Notes under the pieces: generated by a model
Databases searched by the model: none
Told to the model about the DNA's origin: nothing
The model's input: the letters and a program-made list of their open reading frames with translations, nothing else
Assembly: GCA_022432975.1 (NCBI GenBank)
Contig: CM039509.1
Location: forward strand, 45,294,209 to 45,358,208
Direction: 5' to 3'
DNA length: 64,000 nucleotides
Source: Begonia masoniana
Taxonomy: Eukaryota > Streptophyta > Magnoliopsida > Cucurbitales > Begoniaceae
In this document: in pieces, positions 1 through 11,440 of the stretch
Layout of the letters: every line of letters begins with the position of its first letter
Numbering within the stretch: position 1 is the stretch's first letter
Translations under genes and position numbers: made by a program

Positions 1-914
1 TTTAAACTCGGTGAAAAATTTCCGAATCATTCATGAAATTGAAGTCCCAACTTCTTGTCTAAATCATGAAAAGAAAAACATAATTAGCCCAAAAAAGGCA
101 GTCTCAAACAAAGCAAACTAGGAGGTTATATAAAACAATGAGCGTAAGATGAAGTCGGTTCAAATCTCAAAACTCGAATTCATCTTTATTACAACGGATT
201 CAGCACCCACAGGATTCTTTTCATTATCAGTTTGGGGTAAATAAGCCGTGAAACTGAAATTTTAATTTTCAAGACATTCAAGCCAAAACATAGTTCATCG
301 TGAACGAAATAACTAAATCAAAAAAAAAAACCATTTAAATTAATTTCTTCTAATACGAACCGCCAAAGTCAGCAAGCCACCGGGAAGCAGAAAACAAAAG
401 CACGAACAAAGAGTAGGAAAACAAAGCAAGCACAAAATATCTTTCAAAACATACTTAAAAGTTAACGAACTCGTAGAAAGTCCACATTGTAAACCCTGAA
501 GAAGGGGGAAATTAACCGTATCATAGATAAGATAGATCCAGAATCGATTGCAAACATTCGGCAATTACTAATCAAACTATATAATCTGAAACATCATAAA
601 ATAGAGAGGAAAGAAAATGAAAACGCACGCAGACTCAGAATACCAAACGACACAAGAATATCAACAAATGGAGATTACAAACGTTTGAACCGAAACAAAT
701 CGCCGTATAAGAAAACACAAAACCTAAAACCAAACCTGATAAAAGCAGATTTCTCCAATGATAAAGAGGTCCAACTCTGTAGAGATAGAGGGGGTAGAAA
801 GCAAGGGAGAAAGCAAAAGTAAGCGTAGCTGGTCTTTCTTCGTCGTTGAGACTGGGAAAGAGGTTACGGCCAGGAAGGAGCTATGACATTTAACGCCGTG
901 ATCATTATATACAG
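1..914. other. Unassigned left edge, possible 5' end of a minus-strand gene
   Basis: I recognise no protein here. Read on the minus strand, about 900 down to 730 looks like a transcribed leader: a CT-rich stretch, then a CAG|GT junction near 738 followed by T-rich intron-like sequence. Short ORFs in this stretch show no family features. The stretch lies outside the P450 duplication, whose left arm begins near 915. A host gene running off the left edge would explain it, but no coding exon is visible. Confidence 0.3.
903..912 (-). promoter_or_regulatory. Candidate TATA box facing left
   Basis: The minus strand reads TGTATATAAT, a good plant TATA match. ACGT-core elements (CACGTC near 925, CACGTA near 950) lie just upstream, and a CT-rich leader follows downstream. 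The position suits a minus-strand gene whose body lies beyond the window. The call rests on composition and motif order only. Confidence 0.3.
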
Positions 915-2477
915 TTGAAGTAGCCGACGTGTGGGCGTAAAAACAAGACACGTATGAAAAAGATCCGAAGATATGAGAAACTAATATTGCTTAATATTTC
1001 AATTATATTTTTATTTGAGTGAATAATAATTAATATCTAATCGTAATATTCTTCTTATTTATTTGTTTGAATTATTGGTCTAAATTAATTAGTAATTGTA
1101 ATATGTTAGACCGATAAGACTGAATTGTTGCACGTGAAACTCGGTTGAATTCGTTGGTTAATACCAGGTTCTGGTATAACTTGTTCGGTTAGATTGAGAT
1201 TTAAGTTAAACGTGATTGAAGATTACGCACAAATTGACGATAAACGAATAGAAATTACACCATTAATCAATTTAAATATTTTATTAGTAAGATAAAATGC
1301 AATTTAGAACTGGCGTTTGGGTTTTTTGGATTGAATTTCAAATTTTTTTTTAACCAATAGAATATTATTCACCATTTAACCATTAGTAATTTAGATAAAA
1401 GTTTTGTTTATAGGAAAAAAAATAATTTAAAGTTTAATATATTTTGTAATATTTAAATCATAAAAAACAGTTATGTTTTTATTATGATGTCAAAAATAAA
1501 TAAATGGTGAAATCGAGTCAAAGAAATAGGTTGATTTGGTAGGAGCCAGGAGGAAGAGAGTGGGTACGCAGTTGAACACACTTGGTCTTGTATCTTGACG
1601 TTACTCTCTCTACTCTCACGTTTCTCTCTCTAGGCAGAGACTGTCATCTTTGACTGACATCTTTCCATGTTTTGACACGTTTTCATTGGTACGAATGTTC
1701 TTGACTCGACAACTCAGCAGTATTATGGGAAAAAATGGACTTAAGCTAAAACTAATAATAATTGGGATTATGCAAGATCTATTGTCGTGTATATTTCTTG
1801 TAGGTAAGGTTGGACAATCAATCTATATTCTCACCAACTCAAATATAGTACATTTCTTAATAATTGTGACAAATGTAAATAGTTCATTTTATACAAGTTT
1901 CCAAAACATGTTGGTTGACCTTCTCGTAGATAGGTCCACTTAAATTGTAGGAACCAAGCCATATTTTTAGGTTGTGAGCTGGATCTAATTGGGCCAACTA
2001 TATGGGTTAATTGGGGCACATAGAAAATCTGATTACTGTCGCTCTTTTTTTTTTTTTTCCTTACAATTTAATTTATTGTTATTATGTGTAATGTTATATT
2101 TATTTTCTATTTTTATTCATTAATTTTTAGTTTAATGCTGTGAGATTCATTAGTTGATATGATTAACTTGATAATTATTTTTATACATTTGTAAATTATC
2201 ATGTTACTATAACTAATCAATCACTGTCAAGTCATGAGGTAAAATTAATAGCTAAATGTAACATTACCCTCTTATAATAACACGAAAAGAGTTGGAAATT
2301 CTTTTCCTAAATTTTTATGCTAGAAAGGCCGATTAATATCCAATGAACTAATTAAAAGATTATCGAAAATATTATTTTGGTTTGATTACATTTATCTCTA
2401 AATAATCTAATCGCGACTTAGTTAATCACGTAGTTGACACTTTACGATATTATGCAACTTTTATGGATCTAATTATA
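915..2477. repeat. Segmental duplication, left arm, 3' flank of the P450 locus
   Basis: This stretch matches 58545-59668 base for base over long runs, starting at the shared ccgacgtgtggg block and ending at ggatctaattata, where MULE-1 interrupts it. The right arm lacks a piece equivalent to about 1299-1687. The arm continues beyond MULE-1 at 18209. It is the downstream flank of the minus-strand P450 gene and has no coding content I can recognise. Confidence 0.85.
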
Positions 2478-2960
2478 GGGTAAATTTCAAAATACCCTCT
2501 GAACTATGAGTATTTATCGAAAAAAAACCTCAAACAAAAGATCCTCGCAGTCAAAACTTCAAACTATTGAAAACTGTAAAAAAAAAACCCTGATAGAGAG
2601 CCACATACCCCTCAAATTGTAATTCAGAGGGCCGACTTCAAATCACGGCCCCCCGTATGTCATGGGGAAGATGCGGGGGACTCTGGCCCTCTCGCACGTG
2701 CGCTCCATGCGAAACGATTCGGGGGGCCACACCACATATTCGGTTTGCCGCATCACACGGGGTTTGAATGCGGAGGGACTGGATCATCCAGCGCACGTGC
2801 AATGCACATGAACCGAACTCGGGGGGCAGCAAATCGGACTCGACCCCTCGTTTGTCGTAGAAAATTTAATGCGGGGGGCCAAAGTTCTAACTCGGCCCTC
2901 GGATTTTTCCACGTTCTATACGCAGGAGGCCGTAATTCTAACTCGGCCCCCCAAAGATCC
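2478..2960 (+). repeat. MULE-1 left terminal inverted repeat
   Basis: The first 110 bases match the inverted right end (18100-18208) with few changes. The similarity then continues, with indels, through a GC-rich zone of repeated GGGGGGCCG and CGGCCCCCC blocks. This zone includes CACGTG-centred palindromes and the marker string tttaatgcggggggcc. TIRs of several hundred bases are normal for MULEs. The repeated G6CC blocks are candidate transposase-binding sites by position only. Confidence 0.85.
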
Positions 2961-3245
2961 ATCCACAATCAATAATTGATCTGTGGATGGGAATGCGGGG
3001 GACAGCATGAGATTCGCGACCCCCCCGAAATCCCATCCACAGATCAATGATCTGCGGATGGGACATAGGGGCCGTATCAGATTCGCGGCCCCCCAATATC
3101 CCATCCACAGATCAATTATTGATCCGTGGATGAGATTTCGGGGGGCCATATCAGATTCGCGGCCCACCGATATCCCATCCACAGATCAATTATTGATTTG
3201 TGGATAGGATGCGGGGGGCCGCATACGATTCGCGGCCCCCCGCAT
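2950..3245. repeat. Tandem palindromes inside MULE-1 left end
   Basis: About four units of 70 bases alternate gattcgcggcccccc with a near-perfect palindrome of about 33 bases (CCATCCACAGATCAA then its inverse TTGATCTGTGGATGG). MULE-2 keeps a single unit at 33800-33860, so the array expanded in this copy. Overlapping short reading frames across it are composition artefacts. Confidence 0.85.
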
Positions 3246-3381
3246 TAATAATTTTACAAGATGCGGGGGGCCGAACTCCTTTGTTATTTAAGGAGCTTCG
3301 TCCTCCATTCTCCGAAAACTCTAAAATTTCTCACAAAATTTTTCTTTGCGCAGACGAATTTTCTCTGTTTGAGCAAAGACG

Positions 3382-4058
3382 ATGAATTCTGATCCAAATA
3401 GATTGTTTGAATTAGATAAGGAAGTAGATAGTGATGCCGAAATGAATTGGTATTCGAACGAGACTCCTGCACATGGTGATGATGGCTTAGAGGAAAATGA
3501 ACAAATACTTGTGTGTTTGACATCTAGAACTCTAGACGATCAGCTTCGAACACCGTTTATGTCGGACGATGATGAAGATGAAAGCGTTCAGGTAAGGAAA
3601 ATTTATATGGAATTTTTTGTGACTAGAGAATATGCATCTTTAAAAGAGCTTAGAGACGAAATAAAAGATTATTCTATAAAACACGGATTAGGGATAGTAT
3701 TCATTAAAAGTGAAAGGAGCCAATTGACGGCTAAGTGTTCAGATGAGTGGCATTTGCATGCCTCCTAGAAGCAAGATGAGCGGACCTATCAAATAAACTC
3801 TTTGGTCAATACACACAGCTGTGCGAGAATAATTGAGAATAGACACGTTAGTGCAAAATGGGTGGCACACCGTTATCTGACTAGGTTCAAAAGTCACCCT
3901 AGGTGGGACCTATCTTCCATTGTGGAGACAGTGAGAGTGGATCATAGAACTCACATTACACCTAGTCTTGCCAGAAGAGCAAGAAACTTTTCTCTCACAC
4001 TTAACGAAGGCAAGGGAGATGAACAGTACAAGTTAGTATAGTCGTACAAAGCAGAAAT
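3382..4058 (+). pseudogene. MURA-like transposase, N-terminal part (MULE-1)
   Basis: This is the 5' part of a Mutator transposase, starting with ATGAATTCTGATCC after the TIR. The first 70 residues are acidic (LDKEVDSDAEMN). A region corresponding to the MuDR DNA-binding segment follows (FFVTREYASLKELRDEI), then the helical block NTHSCARIIENRHVSAKW. The paralogue in MULE-2 aligns throughout. The frame is broken by a TAG at 3766 and a second TAG at 4039, where MULE-2 has a tryptophan codon. At 4058 the solo LTR 4059-8675 interrupts it, and the frame resumes at 8681. In the family this protein binds the TIRs and cuts the element out. This copy cannot make it. Confidence 0.85.
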
Positions 4059-5149
4059 TGTAACGACCCCAGAGGGATCATCACATAATTCGTATCTTTC
4101 TTAATCATTTAATTCTTATTACTCACACTTTATTCATTATTGGTAATATATTTTTTTGGAACATAACTTAGCTCAAGATGTCATGCGCGATTCACTAGGC
4201 ATCGTTCAGCAAGAAATACATTACACATCTGCCGGTGGGCAGTGCAATGTGTATCAGCTGATGAAGAGAAACTTAAACCCTTAGACTGCATCTACCGATA
4301 GAAGAATAAACCACATCTACCGGTCACTAGACGACAAAACAATGTTTATATCATCCGGTAACTTAAATGCACATCATCTGCCGGTCGCTAGACGACAAAA
4401 CTATACTTACATCTTCCGATAACTTAAACACTCTACATCTACTGGTCACTGGACAATGTAATATCACTTACATCATCCGGTAACTTAAATACACTTCATC
4501 TGCCGATCATTAGACGACAAAATAGCACTTTCATCATCCGATAGCTTAAACACTCTACATCTGCCAGTCACTGAACGATGAAATAACACTTACATCATCC
4601 GGTAACCTAAATACACTTCATCTGCCGATCACTAGACGACAAGATAACACTTTCATCATCCGATAAGCATAACCTTCACTGATTTCAACTTCAATGGCAT
4701 AACATTCATACTAATGAAAATCAGTAACTCACCCAGAATTCATATAGCGGAAGACTTCAGCAAACAGACCGGTCAATACTCCTTAAAATTATTTCCAGAT
4801 TCAGTGGTCAACAGACAACTTCGAAAGAAGACTCAATATTATAAAATAGACTCATCCTACTCAAACTATCATATTCATTATCGTAATTAAAATCATAAAA
4901 ACATTAACCAGGAGTCTCATTTGCCATCCAGCCACAGAAATTGCACCCTGATCACCTTCCAGCAACCAAGCTCAGACATCTTCATAAACTTTGGGATCCT
5001 CACTTGAAATCTCGTCACCTACATCATAAGGTTTAAACTATAAGCCTAATGCTTAGTAAGGAATGCAATACTAACAAGTATGCATGAATGCTCATTTGAG
5101 AAACAAATGCTCATGAATCTTTTCTTATTCGTAATTATACACAAAATCT

Positions 5150-5345
5150 CCATTCTTATTCATCATTCATATTCATCAATCATATTCATCATTCATATTC
5201 ATCATTCATATTCATCATTCGTATTCATCATTCATATTCATCAATCATATTCATCATTCATATTCATCATTCATATTCATCATTCGTATTCATCAATCAT
5301 ATTCATCATTCATATTCATCATTCGTATTCATCAATCATATTCCT
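5150..5345. repeat. ATTCAT-type minisatellite
   Basis: Roughly 15 imperfect copies of attcatcattcat and attcatcaatcat lie within LTR C1. They create a spurious isoleucine/histidine-rich reading frame on the plus strand. The location corresponds to the putative intron, where sister LTRs carry their own tandem repeats. Confidence 0.9.
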
Positions 5346-6879
5346 CGTTCATGTTGTGTGAATTAAGAGAGGATTTGTGCAGGTAAAGGAGGTTGACAGT
5401 GAGAGTGTACATAATCCCTTGCGGGTCGTAATCATGGTCCTTCCATTTGGACAGTGACATACGTCAAACCGCCCCCAACCCTCACTTAATTCACGTTGCA
5501 TAAGATTTACTTCGTTATCTTACTTTATTCATGAGAAAACCATGCTCTTAAAATATTTTCGTATGCATAAAATAGTCATGATGCATGTACATGGAAATTC
5601 TTAAATCATCAAGCTACAGAACAGAGCACTATCCAACATGAAACCTTACCATTGAACTAATCATCAACATAAATGCTAGTCAGTAACATAAGGAACTACT
5701 AATCATCGTATGAATTTCTACCTAGCATCCTTTGATGTAGGGTCCTAAAGACCGAGAAACCTATACATTCAATTACCTGTCTCCTTAGCAATTTGAGCTC
5801 CTTTCTCTTCAAACTTCTTCACCTAAAACATTTACATTGCAGTAGTTAAAACAAAACCCTATTAGTTCTAACCACAAGTCATCCTAGGATCTAATAGCTA
5901 AAGTCACTCCCGAATCCCTAGTATAGTTCTCTGTGCAGTTTGAAATCCAAAACCCAAAACAGAAAGATTCGATTAGCGATAACTCAGGGTTGGTTGTTTA
6001 ATGTCCAAAATCGATTCGGAATGACATTACCACTTTCAGATTTTAAAATATCCTTACTAATACTCGGCCATTGAAGAATCTAGAACCTCAACACATAGCT
6101 GAAAACAGAGCTTAACGACTAAAAGATAGCTACATTGCCAAACTCGTACCTCGAGCACAAAGTAGCCGAGAAGCAGCAAGGAAACCGATAGTCGAAGGAG
6201 GGATTTCCAGCTGACAGAGAGCGAGAGCTCGGGAGAGAAAGTGTAGCACCCGGTTCCATTGAGGGAGTTATTGATTAGGTTAATAAATGATCAGGCGAGG
6301 GCATGATGGTAATTAGAATTTTACATAGTAGATAACCTATTTAAGGAAAAATCCAGTGAGAGTAGTCGCCATTATTCTCTATTTCCCTTTTTCGGTTTTC
6401 AGCTCGAGTAGTAGAACTCTCTAGGCGATTCTCTCGCCCGATTCTCCTTCAACCTAGGTAAGTATTGTTTTCTTGCATTTTAGCGATTAGTTTACTGAGA
6501 GAATACAATGTGAAGATTTCGAGGCTTCTGTGATTAAGGGTGGGTTCAGGTTCTTGGTGATAAATGGGAATGCACGGGTAGCAGAGTTTCAAATCGATTT
6601 CCTCAAACATATTATTGATTTTTGGTAAGGTTTAGTAAGAGTTGGATTAATGTACTGTCATGACCTTAGGTGAGCGAGCTTCTGGAGTAGTTGTAACCGA
6701 GCATTTCTAGGAGAGCCAAGTAAGTAAAGTATGCATGTGCCTTCGGGCCTACATCACAAAACAGTAGGGTTATGCATCTTGTGAATGATTTTGTATGTCA
6801 TGCATCATGTTTTTGAAAGATTACGAAAATGAATTTCCATGTAAGAATGGTAAGGTATGAACTGAATGTGACAGACAAA

Positions 6880-7070
6880 CTATTAAGGGAACTAATCCGC
6901 CCCTTAATCGAGTAGAGGATGTATGACATTGAGAGAATTGATCCCACTCCCAAGGGAACCAAGGGATCAGATTAGCTATTAAGGGAATTCATCCGCCCCT
7001 TAATCGAGTAGAGGATGTATGACATTGGGAGAATTGATCACACTCCCAAGGGAACCAAGGGATCAGATCA
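6880..7070. repeat. Two-copy tandem repeat of about 91 bp with hairpins
   Basis: Two direct copies each contain short inverted repeats (ttaaggg...cccttaa and gatccc...gggatc). LTR C3 has the same two-copy unit at 47770-47965 in the equivalent position. The repeat lies between the second exon-like block and the terminal block, so in the putative intron. Confidence 0.85.
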
Positions 7071-7141
7071 GTTTATGAACGTATGTGTATGTAACTGAGA
7101 TGAGAAAGTAGAAATTGTATGTTTAGGAATTTATGTTTCAG

Positions 7142-7252
7142 CAATGCATTTCATTACTGCTTTACTTATTTAGCATTAGGCTAATAGATGAGTTTTATGA
7201 TGTAGGTGTTGAGGATACTGCAGGTGAATTCCCTGAGTTTACTGACGAATAG
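7142..7252 (+). CDS. Terminal micro-exon reading frame of LTR C2
   Basis: The frame is open for 37 codons from a TTTCAG acceptor to TAG. It contains LFSIRLIDEFYDVG and an acidic tail ending FPEFTDE. LTR C3 has an equally long frame (47715-47605) with LLSIKLIDEFCDVG and a matching tail. Group A LTRs encode LLSFRLIGELSDVG plus an acidic tail, usually of 14 residues. There is no in-frame ATG, so translation would need an upstream exon or a near-cognate start. The splice site is inferred from sequence only. The function is unknown. Confidence 0.4.
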   Translation, partial: QCISLLLYLFSIRLIDEFYDVGVEDTAGEFPEFTDE

Positions 7253-7559
7253 ATGGGGTTGGAGGAGCACTTCTCTGTCTCGAACTGGTATACTGATGAG
7301 GCGGGTTAACTGATGTCTGTTGGTGTGAAAGTTTAGTTGACAGTGTTTCAATTTAAGCATGTTGAGTTTTCATGACAGTAGTGATTTCTATGTTTTGAAT
7401 ACGATTTTGAGATTTTCCTGTTAATAGTATTCTGTGGAAATTTGATGTTGACACTCACTAGATTTTTAGTAATGTAATGGTTTGAAATGTTTTTGAATAG
7501 TTTCAGTGAAGTGAGTAGATTCTTTTCTGAAGGTTGAGTTGTTGTTCTGTTGTCTATCA

Positions 7560-8110
7560 GAAGATGTCTTTAGTGGAAGTCATCAGATGATATAGAACGA
7601 AATATGTCGTTTAGTGATTGGTATATGTAGCCTGTTTCATCAGAAGATGTTGTTTTGTTCACTATCGGTAGATGAAGACTATCGGTAGATGTCGGGTTAT
7701 AGTCATGTGTCAATCGGAAGATATAAGTAGAGAGTTTGTCGTTTAGTGATCGGCGTATGCAGTTTACTCAATCAGAAGGTGTAGGTTTAAGTCTATCGGA
7801 TGATGTCTCAGTAAACTCATCGGCAGATGCGTGCTGACGTCATCGGAAGATGTAGAGGACATTTTGTTGTTTAGTCACCGGTAGATGTAGAACAAAGTCG
7901 ATCGGATGAAGGAAATCATCTGGCTGACGTCATCGGAAGATGTAGAAAGTCTTTTGTCGTTTAGTGACCGGTGGATGTCGTATGTAAATCTACCGGATGA
8001 TGTAGAAAGTCTTTTGTCGTTTAGTGACCGGTGGATGTCGGGTGTGAATCTACAGGATGATGTAGAGAATACTTTGTCGTTTTGCCACCGGATGATGTCT
8101 TCCATTTTCT
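7560..8110 (+). repeat. Satellite array of LTR C2 (TTTTGTCGTTTAG motif)
   Basis: Irregular repeats of ATCGGAAGATGTAG, CTTTTGTCGTTTAGTGACCGG and CTGACGTCATCGG repeat roughly every 55-65 bases. The clearest units start near 7930 and 7988. The same 20-base core occurs in the LTRs of the Sirevirus-like element at 35490-35710 and 49570-49790. Confidence 0.85.
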
Positions 8111-8680
8111 GCTTCAGCCCCTTTTTGTTGACCTTGTTCAGCGGGTGATGCGTTTGACTTTTGAATCTTAAGAAGTATTTTCTTTTTACGATTTAATCTT
8201 TTATTCTTTCTCGACCGATTATTCCTTAATTTTCCAACTGATTATTCAAGCATTGTTCAATAGTTTTATTTAACTTTATTTTTACTCAAATGATTTCTGC
8301 TGCAAGTTCTTAAATGTTGAGATTTTAGAAAATATTAAATTACGACCTTCGAGCAAAATTTCAAATTTGAACCAGAGTTTCCGGGTCATGCGCAAGTTTT
8401 GTGTAACAAACCGGGTTCTGAAGACTCGGGGCGTTACAGAAAGTTGCCGAGAGTAAGAGATGGCGGCTACAGTGGTTTAAATGAGGTTTGAATCCTTTCC
8501 TTTTTCTTTAAATACTGGTCTCAATCCTCCATTATTACAACTTTGTCACTCAACCTAGTTTAAATCCACATGTAATTAATTAAGCTTGGCATAAAACTCT
8601 AAACCGTGAAGATTGAATATTCATGACCGTTAATACAGTTAGGAAGTCACCTGGTTGAAGTTGTCGGGTGTTACAGAAAT

Positions 8681-10170
8681 ACATAGAATAAATCCGGGGA
8701 GCACTTTCGAAGTGTATACTTACGGTACGGGGAGCACATTAGTGTGCCAAAGAGTGTATATGTGCTTGGCTGCTTGCAAGGCGGGTTTGATGCAGTTTGG
8801 TCGCCCAATTATCTGTTTGGATGGCTGTCACCTTAAGGGCTCGTGTCCTGGACAATTACTCACAGCCATTAGTATTGATGCGAACGATGGAATATATCCT
8901 GTTACTGTTGCCAACGTCAAAAAAGAGACCAAGGAAATATGGATGTGGTTTTTGAAACTTTTGAAGGCAGACTTGTACACTGGAGATGGAGCCGGATGGA
9001 CGATTGTGTCGGATCGACATAAGGTATGTTGTTTAATTAAATTAGTTCTGGTGTAATTAAGGTGTGTAACTAACTTTATTTTAATATCAGGGATTGAGGA
9101 ATGCTGTGGATGAGGAGTTTAATGAAGCCGAACACCGCTTCTGCCTCCGGCACATGTACACAAACTTTAAAGGGCTGTTTCGGGGGAAAGTATGCAGAAA
9201 AGCGATATGGAAGCCCGCTAGGGCACCCACAAGAGCTCATTTCAATTTAGAAATGAGGAAATTACATGAGCTCAGCCCGGCTGCCCACGAATGGCTTCGA
9301 GGAGAAGAGCCTAGATATTGGGCTAGTCATTCATTTTCTCTGATTCCCAAGTGCGATATTGGCTTAAACAATTTGTGCGAGTCGTTCAATGCACTTATAT
9401 TGCCTGCCAGGGACAAATCGATCTTCACCATATCCGAGAAGATCCGAACATACATGATGACTTGCATCGTTAAAAAATTTGGGAAGATGGCCCAATTAAC
9501 GACCCTTTTGTGTCCCCAAATATATAAAAAGCTTGACAAGCTAGTAGCTGCAGCTGCAAATTAGAGCCCTACGCTTGGGGGAGGTTCACGATTTCACGTG
9601 AGCAAGGGCAACAAACAATTCATTGTCGACATGAATACGTGGGTGTGTGAATGCACCAGGTGGATGCTTACTGGAATCCTGTGTGTCAATGCCATTTCCT
9701 GTATATTTTTCTTGAGAGTGGAAACAGAAATTTACGTGCATCTATGCTATCACCAGGTGACTTTTCTGCAGATGTACGCCAATTTTATTCAATATGTGAA
9801 TGACCAATTAATGTGACCGGATGCGCCAGGTAGGGGGGAACTCTTCTCGCCCAAAAAATATCGCCAACCTGGTAGACCCAAGAAGACAAGAGTCCGAGAT
9901 GTCGATGAGCCGTCAAGTTTGACACCTAGTAGGTGGAACTCAAAGATGTCGTGTGATATCTGTCGGCAGTACGGGCACAATAGTCGCATTTGTCCTAACC
10001 GAGGATCCACTTCAGGCACTTCTGCTTCCCAAGGCACGTTCATGGGTTACAACACAAATGAGGGGACACAGGTATAGTTCTAAACATTTCACTTATAAAT
10101 ACGTTGTCATTCATTTTTAATATAGTTTTCATTATGTGCAGAAATCTACAACACGCGGCTGAGGCAGGAG
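8681..10170 (+). pseudogene. MURA-like transposase, catalytic and C-terminal part (MULE-1)
   Basis: This continues the frame interrupted by LTR C1. The catalytic domain of the MULE family is clear: ICLDGCHLKG (first Asp), WTIVSDRHK (second Asp) and AEHRFCLRHMYTNF (Glu region). A 67-bp GT-AG intron at 9024-9090 is conserved at the same place in MULE-2. Next comes a SWIM-type zinc finger (CECTRWMLTGILCVNA), whose His has become Asn, then a CCHC knuckle (CDICRQYGHNSRICP, about 9955-10000). A TAG at 9562 and several later stops break it. Domain order matches MURA proteins of plant MuDR/MULE elements. Confidence 0.88.
9024..9090 (+). other. Intron of MULE-1 transposase
   Basis: It starts GTATGTTG and ends AATATCAG, 67 bases. 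It splits the DR(H/Q)K|GLRN sequence just after the second catalytic Asp. MULE-2 has an intron of the same length and position at 32544-32610, so it predates the split of the two copies. Confidence 0.85.
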
Positions 10171-10310
10171 CAAAAGAAATTGACTGTTGTAATTTGTATT
10201 GAATTTCATCTATATTAATGTAATTTAAAGATTTTTTTAAATTATAATTATTTAAATAAATATTACTTATTTAGTTAAATAATAAGAACATTACTTATTT
10301 GACCCTTATC
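10171..10310. other. AT-rich MULE-1 spacer
   Basis: This is an AT-rich stretch following the transposase. It resumes at 12855 beyond solo LTR A1 and matches MULE-2 near 31191-31440. No gene is seen. Confidence 0.6.
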
Positions 10311-11440
10311 TGTAACACCCGGCAATTTTGCCTATGTAATTATTTCCCGAATAATTAAGCGGAATTACTCTGATATTAATGCGATGTCTATTTTTAATGA
10401 AATTGTCGATGTGTTTAATCGAACGAGGGTGATTCGTGAGACCGAATCGATTAACTAATAATGTTTTAGTTAGAAATCAATGGAATGACAAATTAGGAAG
10501 GAATTTAGGGTTGCTGAGAGGAAAGCAATGAATGATTGACACCTGGAAAAACTTGTTGATGAAGCCAATGCCCTTTTTTCTTCCCTTCATTCTCTCTTCT
10601 CTTCACTCCTACGAAAAACACTCTTTGTTTCCTCTCTTTTAGGCGACTGCGATCATTTCCAAAATTTTGTTTCTCCTGTTTTCTTCCGTTTCTTCCAGTG
10701 AAGGTAATCATCTACTAAAGTTAATGAGTTTGGACAAGTTAAAATGTGAGTTTTGTTGACGTTCAAGGTTATGGTATTTTGGAGAAAACTCACTGTTTTT
10801 GTATGAAAACACGTTGGTTTGTTTTCTAAAGGTTTGAATGGAGTTTGGAGCATGTTCTACTAAGTTATTAGTTAGCATTTGCAGCTCTGTTAATTTTTCT
10901 TTACGTGCCTGTCATAGGTTCGTGCATCACCAAAGTTTCACGAACAAAGCTTGCTGCATTTCGGGCAACAGTTAAGTTCATGTGTGTAGATTGGCCCTTA
11001 AAGCCCTACATCACGGAGATACTAGGTTTTACTTCTATTGGGTGGTTTTGGGTAGAAAGGTTAGAGTTAAGTTCTGAGTTATCTGCGTTTCTCTTTATGT
11101 TCTGCTGTTTTATTCCTGTTGTCTGCTGTTTTAAGTTGAAGTACTGTAAACGTCCATGCATTCACATTTTTCCCGAAAACTCATGCAAAATGCTTTCTGT
11201 ACACGTTTTAAAGTTAAGAAAGATAAAAAAAAAAACCTGAATGTAATGTATCGGTTAAGTGTGGGACGGGGACTGATCCTCTGTTTTTGTTATGTTCTGT
11301 ATTACTGTATGTGCCTGATAGTGCACTCGCCAGTTCCCCTATAAGCCCCACTTATACCCCTCTGCCAGTGAAATGTAATGTGATGTACTGTCATTGTATT
11401 CTGAAAGTTCATGCATAGCATTTGCATTACTACATTTTTC

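Larger units (their letters stand above)
6242..8438 (+). mobile_element. Solo LTR C2, nested inside C1
   Basis: Begins TGTAGCACCCGG and ends CGGGGCGTTACA, flanked by gaaag at 6237-6241 and 8439-8443. Sense is plus. A CT-rich leader with a CTAG|GTAAGT donor lies near 6458. The second exon-like block is 6670-6719, followed by GTAAGT and then the ccttcgggcctacatcac block. A tandem hairpin repeat fills 6880-7070. The terminal block runs from a TTTCAG acceptor at 7141, with an open frame 7142-7252. A satellite array lies at 7560-8110. It is the same subfamily as 46496-48674. Confidence 0.9.
4059..8675 (-). mobile_element. Solo LTR C1, containing a nested solo LTR
   Basis: Begins TGTAACGACC and ends GGGTGTTACA, flanked by 5-bp duplications gaaat (4054-4058 and 8676-8680). 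Excising it restores the transposase frame relative to MULE-2. Net length is about 2.4 kb after removing 6242-8438. Sense is minus, because the sense start TGTAACACCCG lies at the high end. Exon-like block 5777-5822 is bounded by TTTTAG and GTAATT. The terminal block begins at GATGTAG (5019-5025) and has a stop at 4972-4974; a one-base insertion breaks the upstream part of its micro-ORF. A satellite array with CATCTTCCGAT and GACGACAAAA motifs fills 4220-4680. I found no internal retroelement genes. Confidence 0.85.

Noticed and set aside
1650..1943. 97-codon plus-strand frame in the duplication flank
   Set aside because: The equivalent frame is not preserved in the right arm, composition is non-coding, and there is no family resemblance.
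2638..3207. Several 60-88 codon frames on both strands
   Set aside because: They fall in GC-rich TIR and palindrome repeats where stop codons are rare; both strands are open at once.
5080..5361. 93-codon frame rich in Ile, His and Ser
   Set aside because: It is generated by the ATTCAT minisatellite; no start context, homologue or conserved frame in sister LTRs.
4059..8675. Reading the TGTAAC...GTTACA units as DNA transposons with short inverted ends
   Set aside because: The inverted match is only about 10-13 bases and imperfect, TG...CA ends with 5-bp duplications are standard for LTRs, and no transposase is associated. Kept as an alternative in the findings only.
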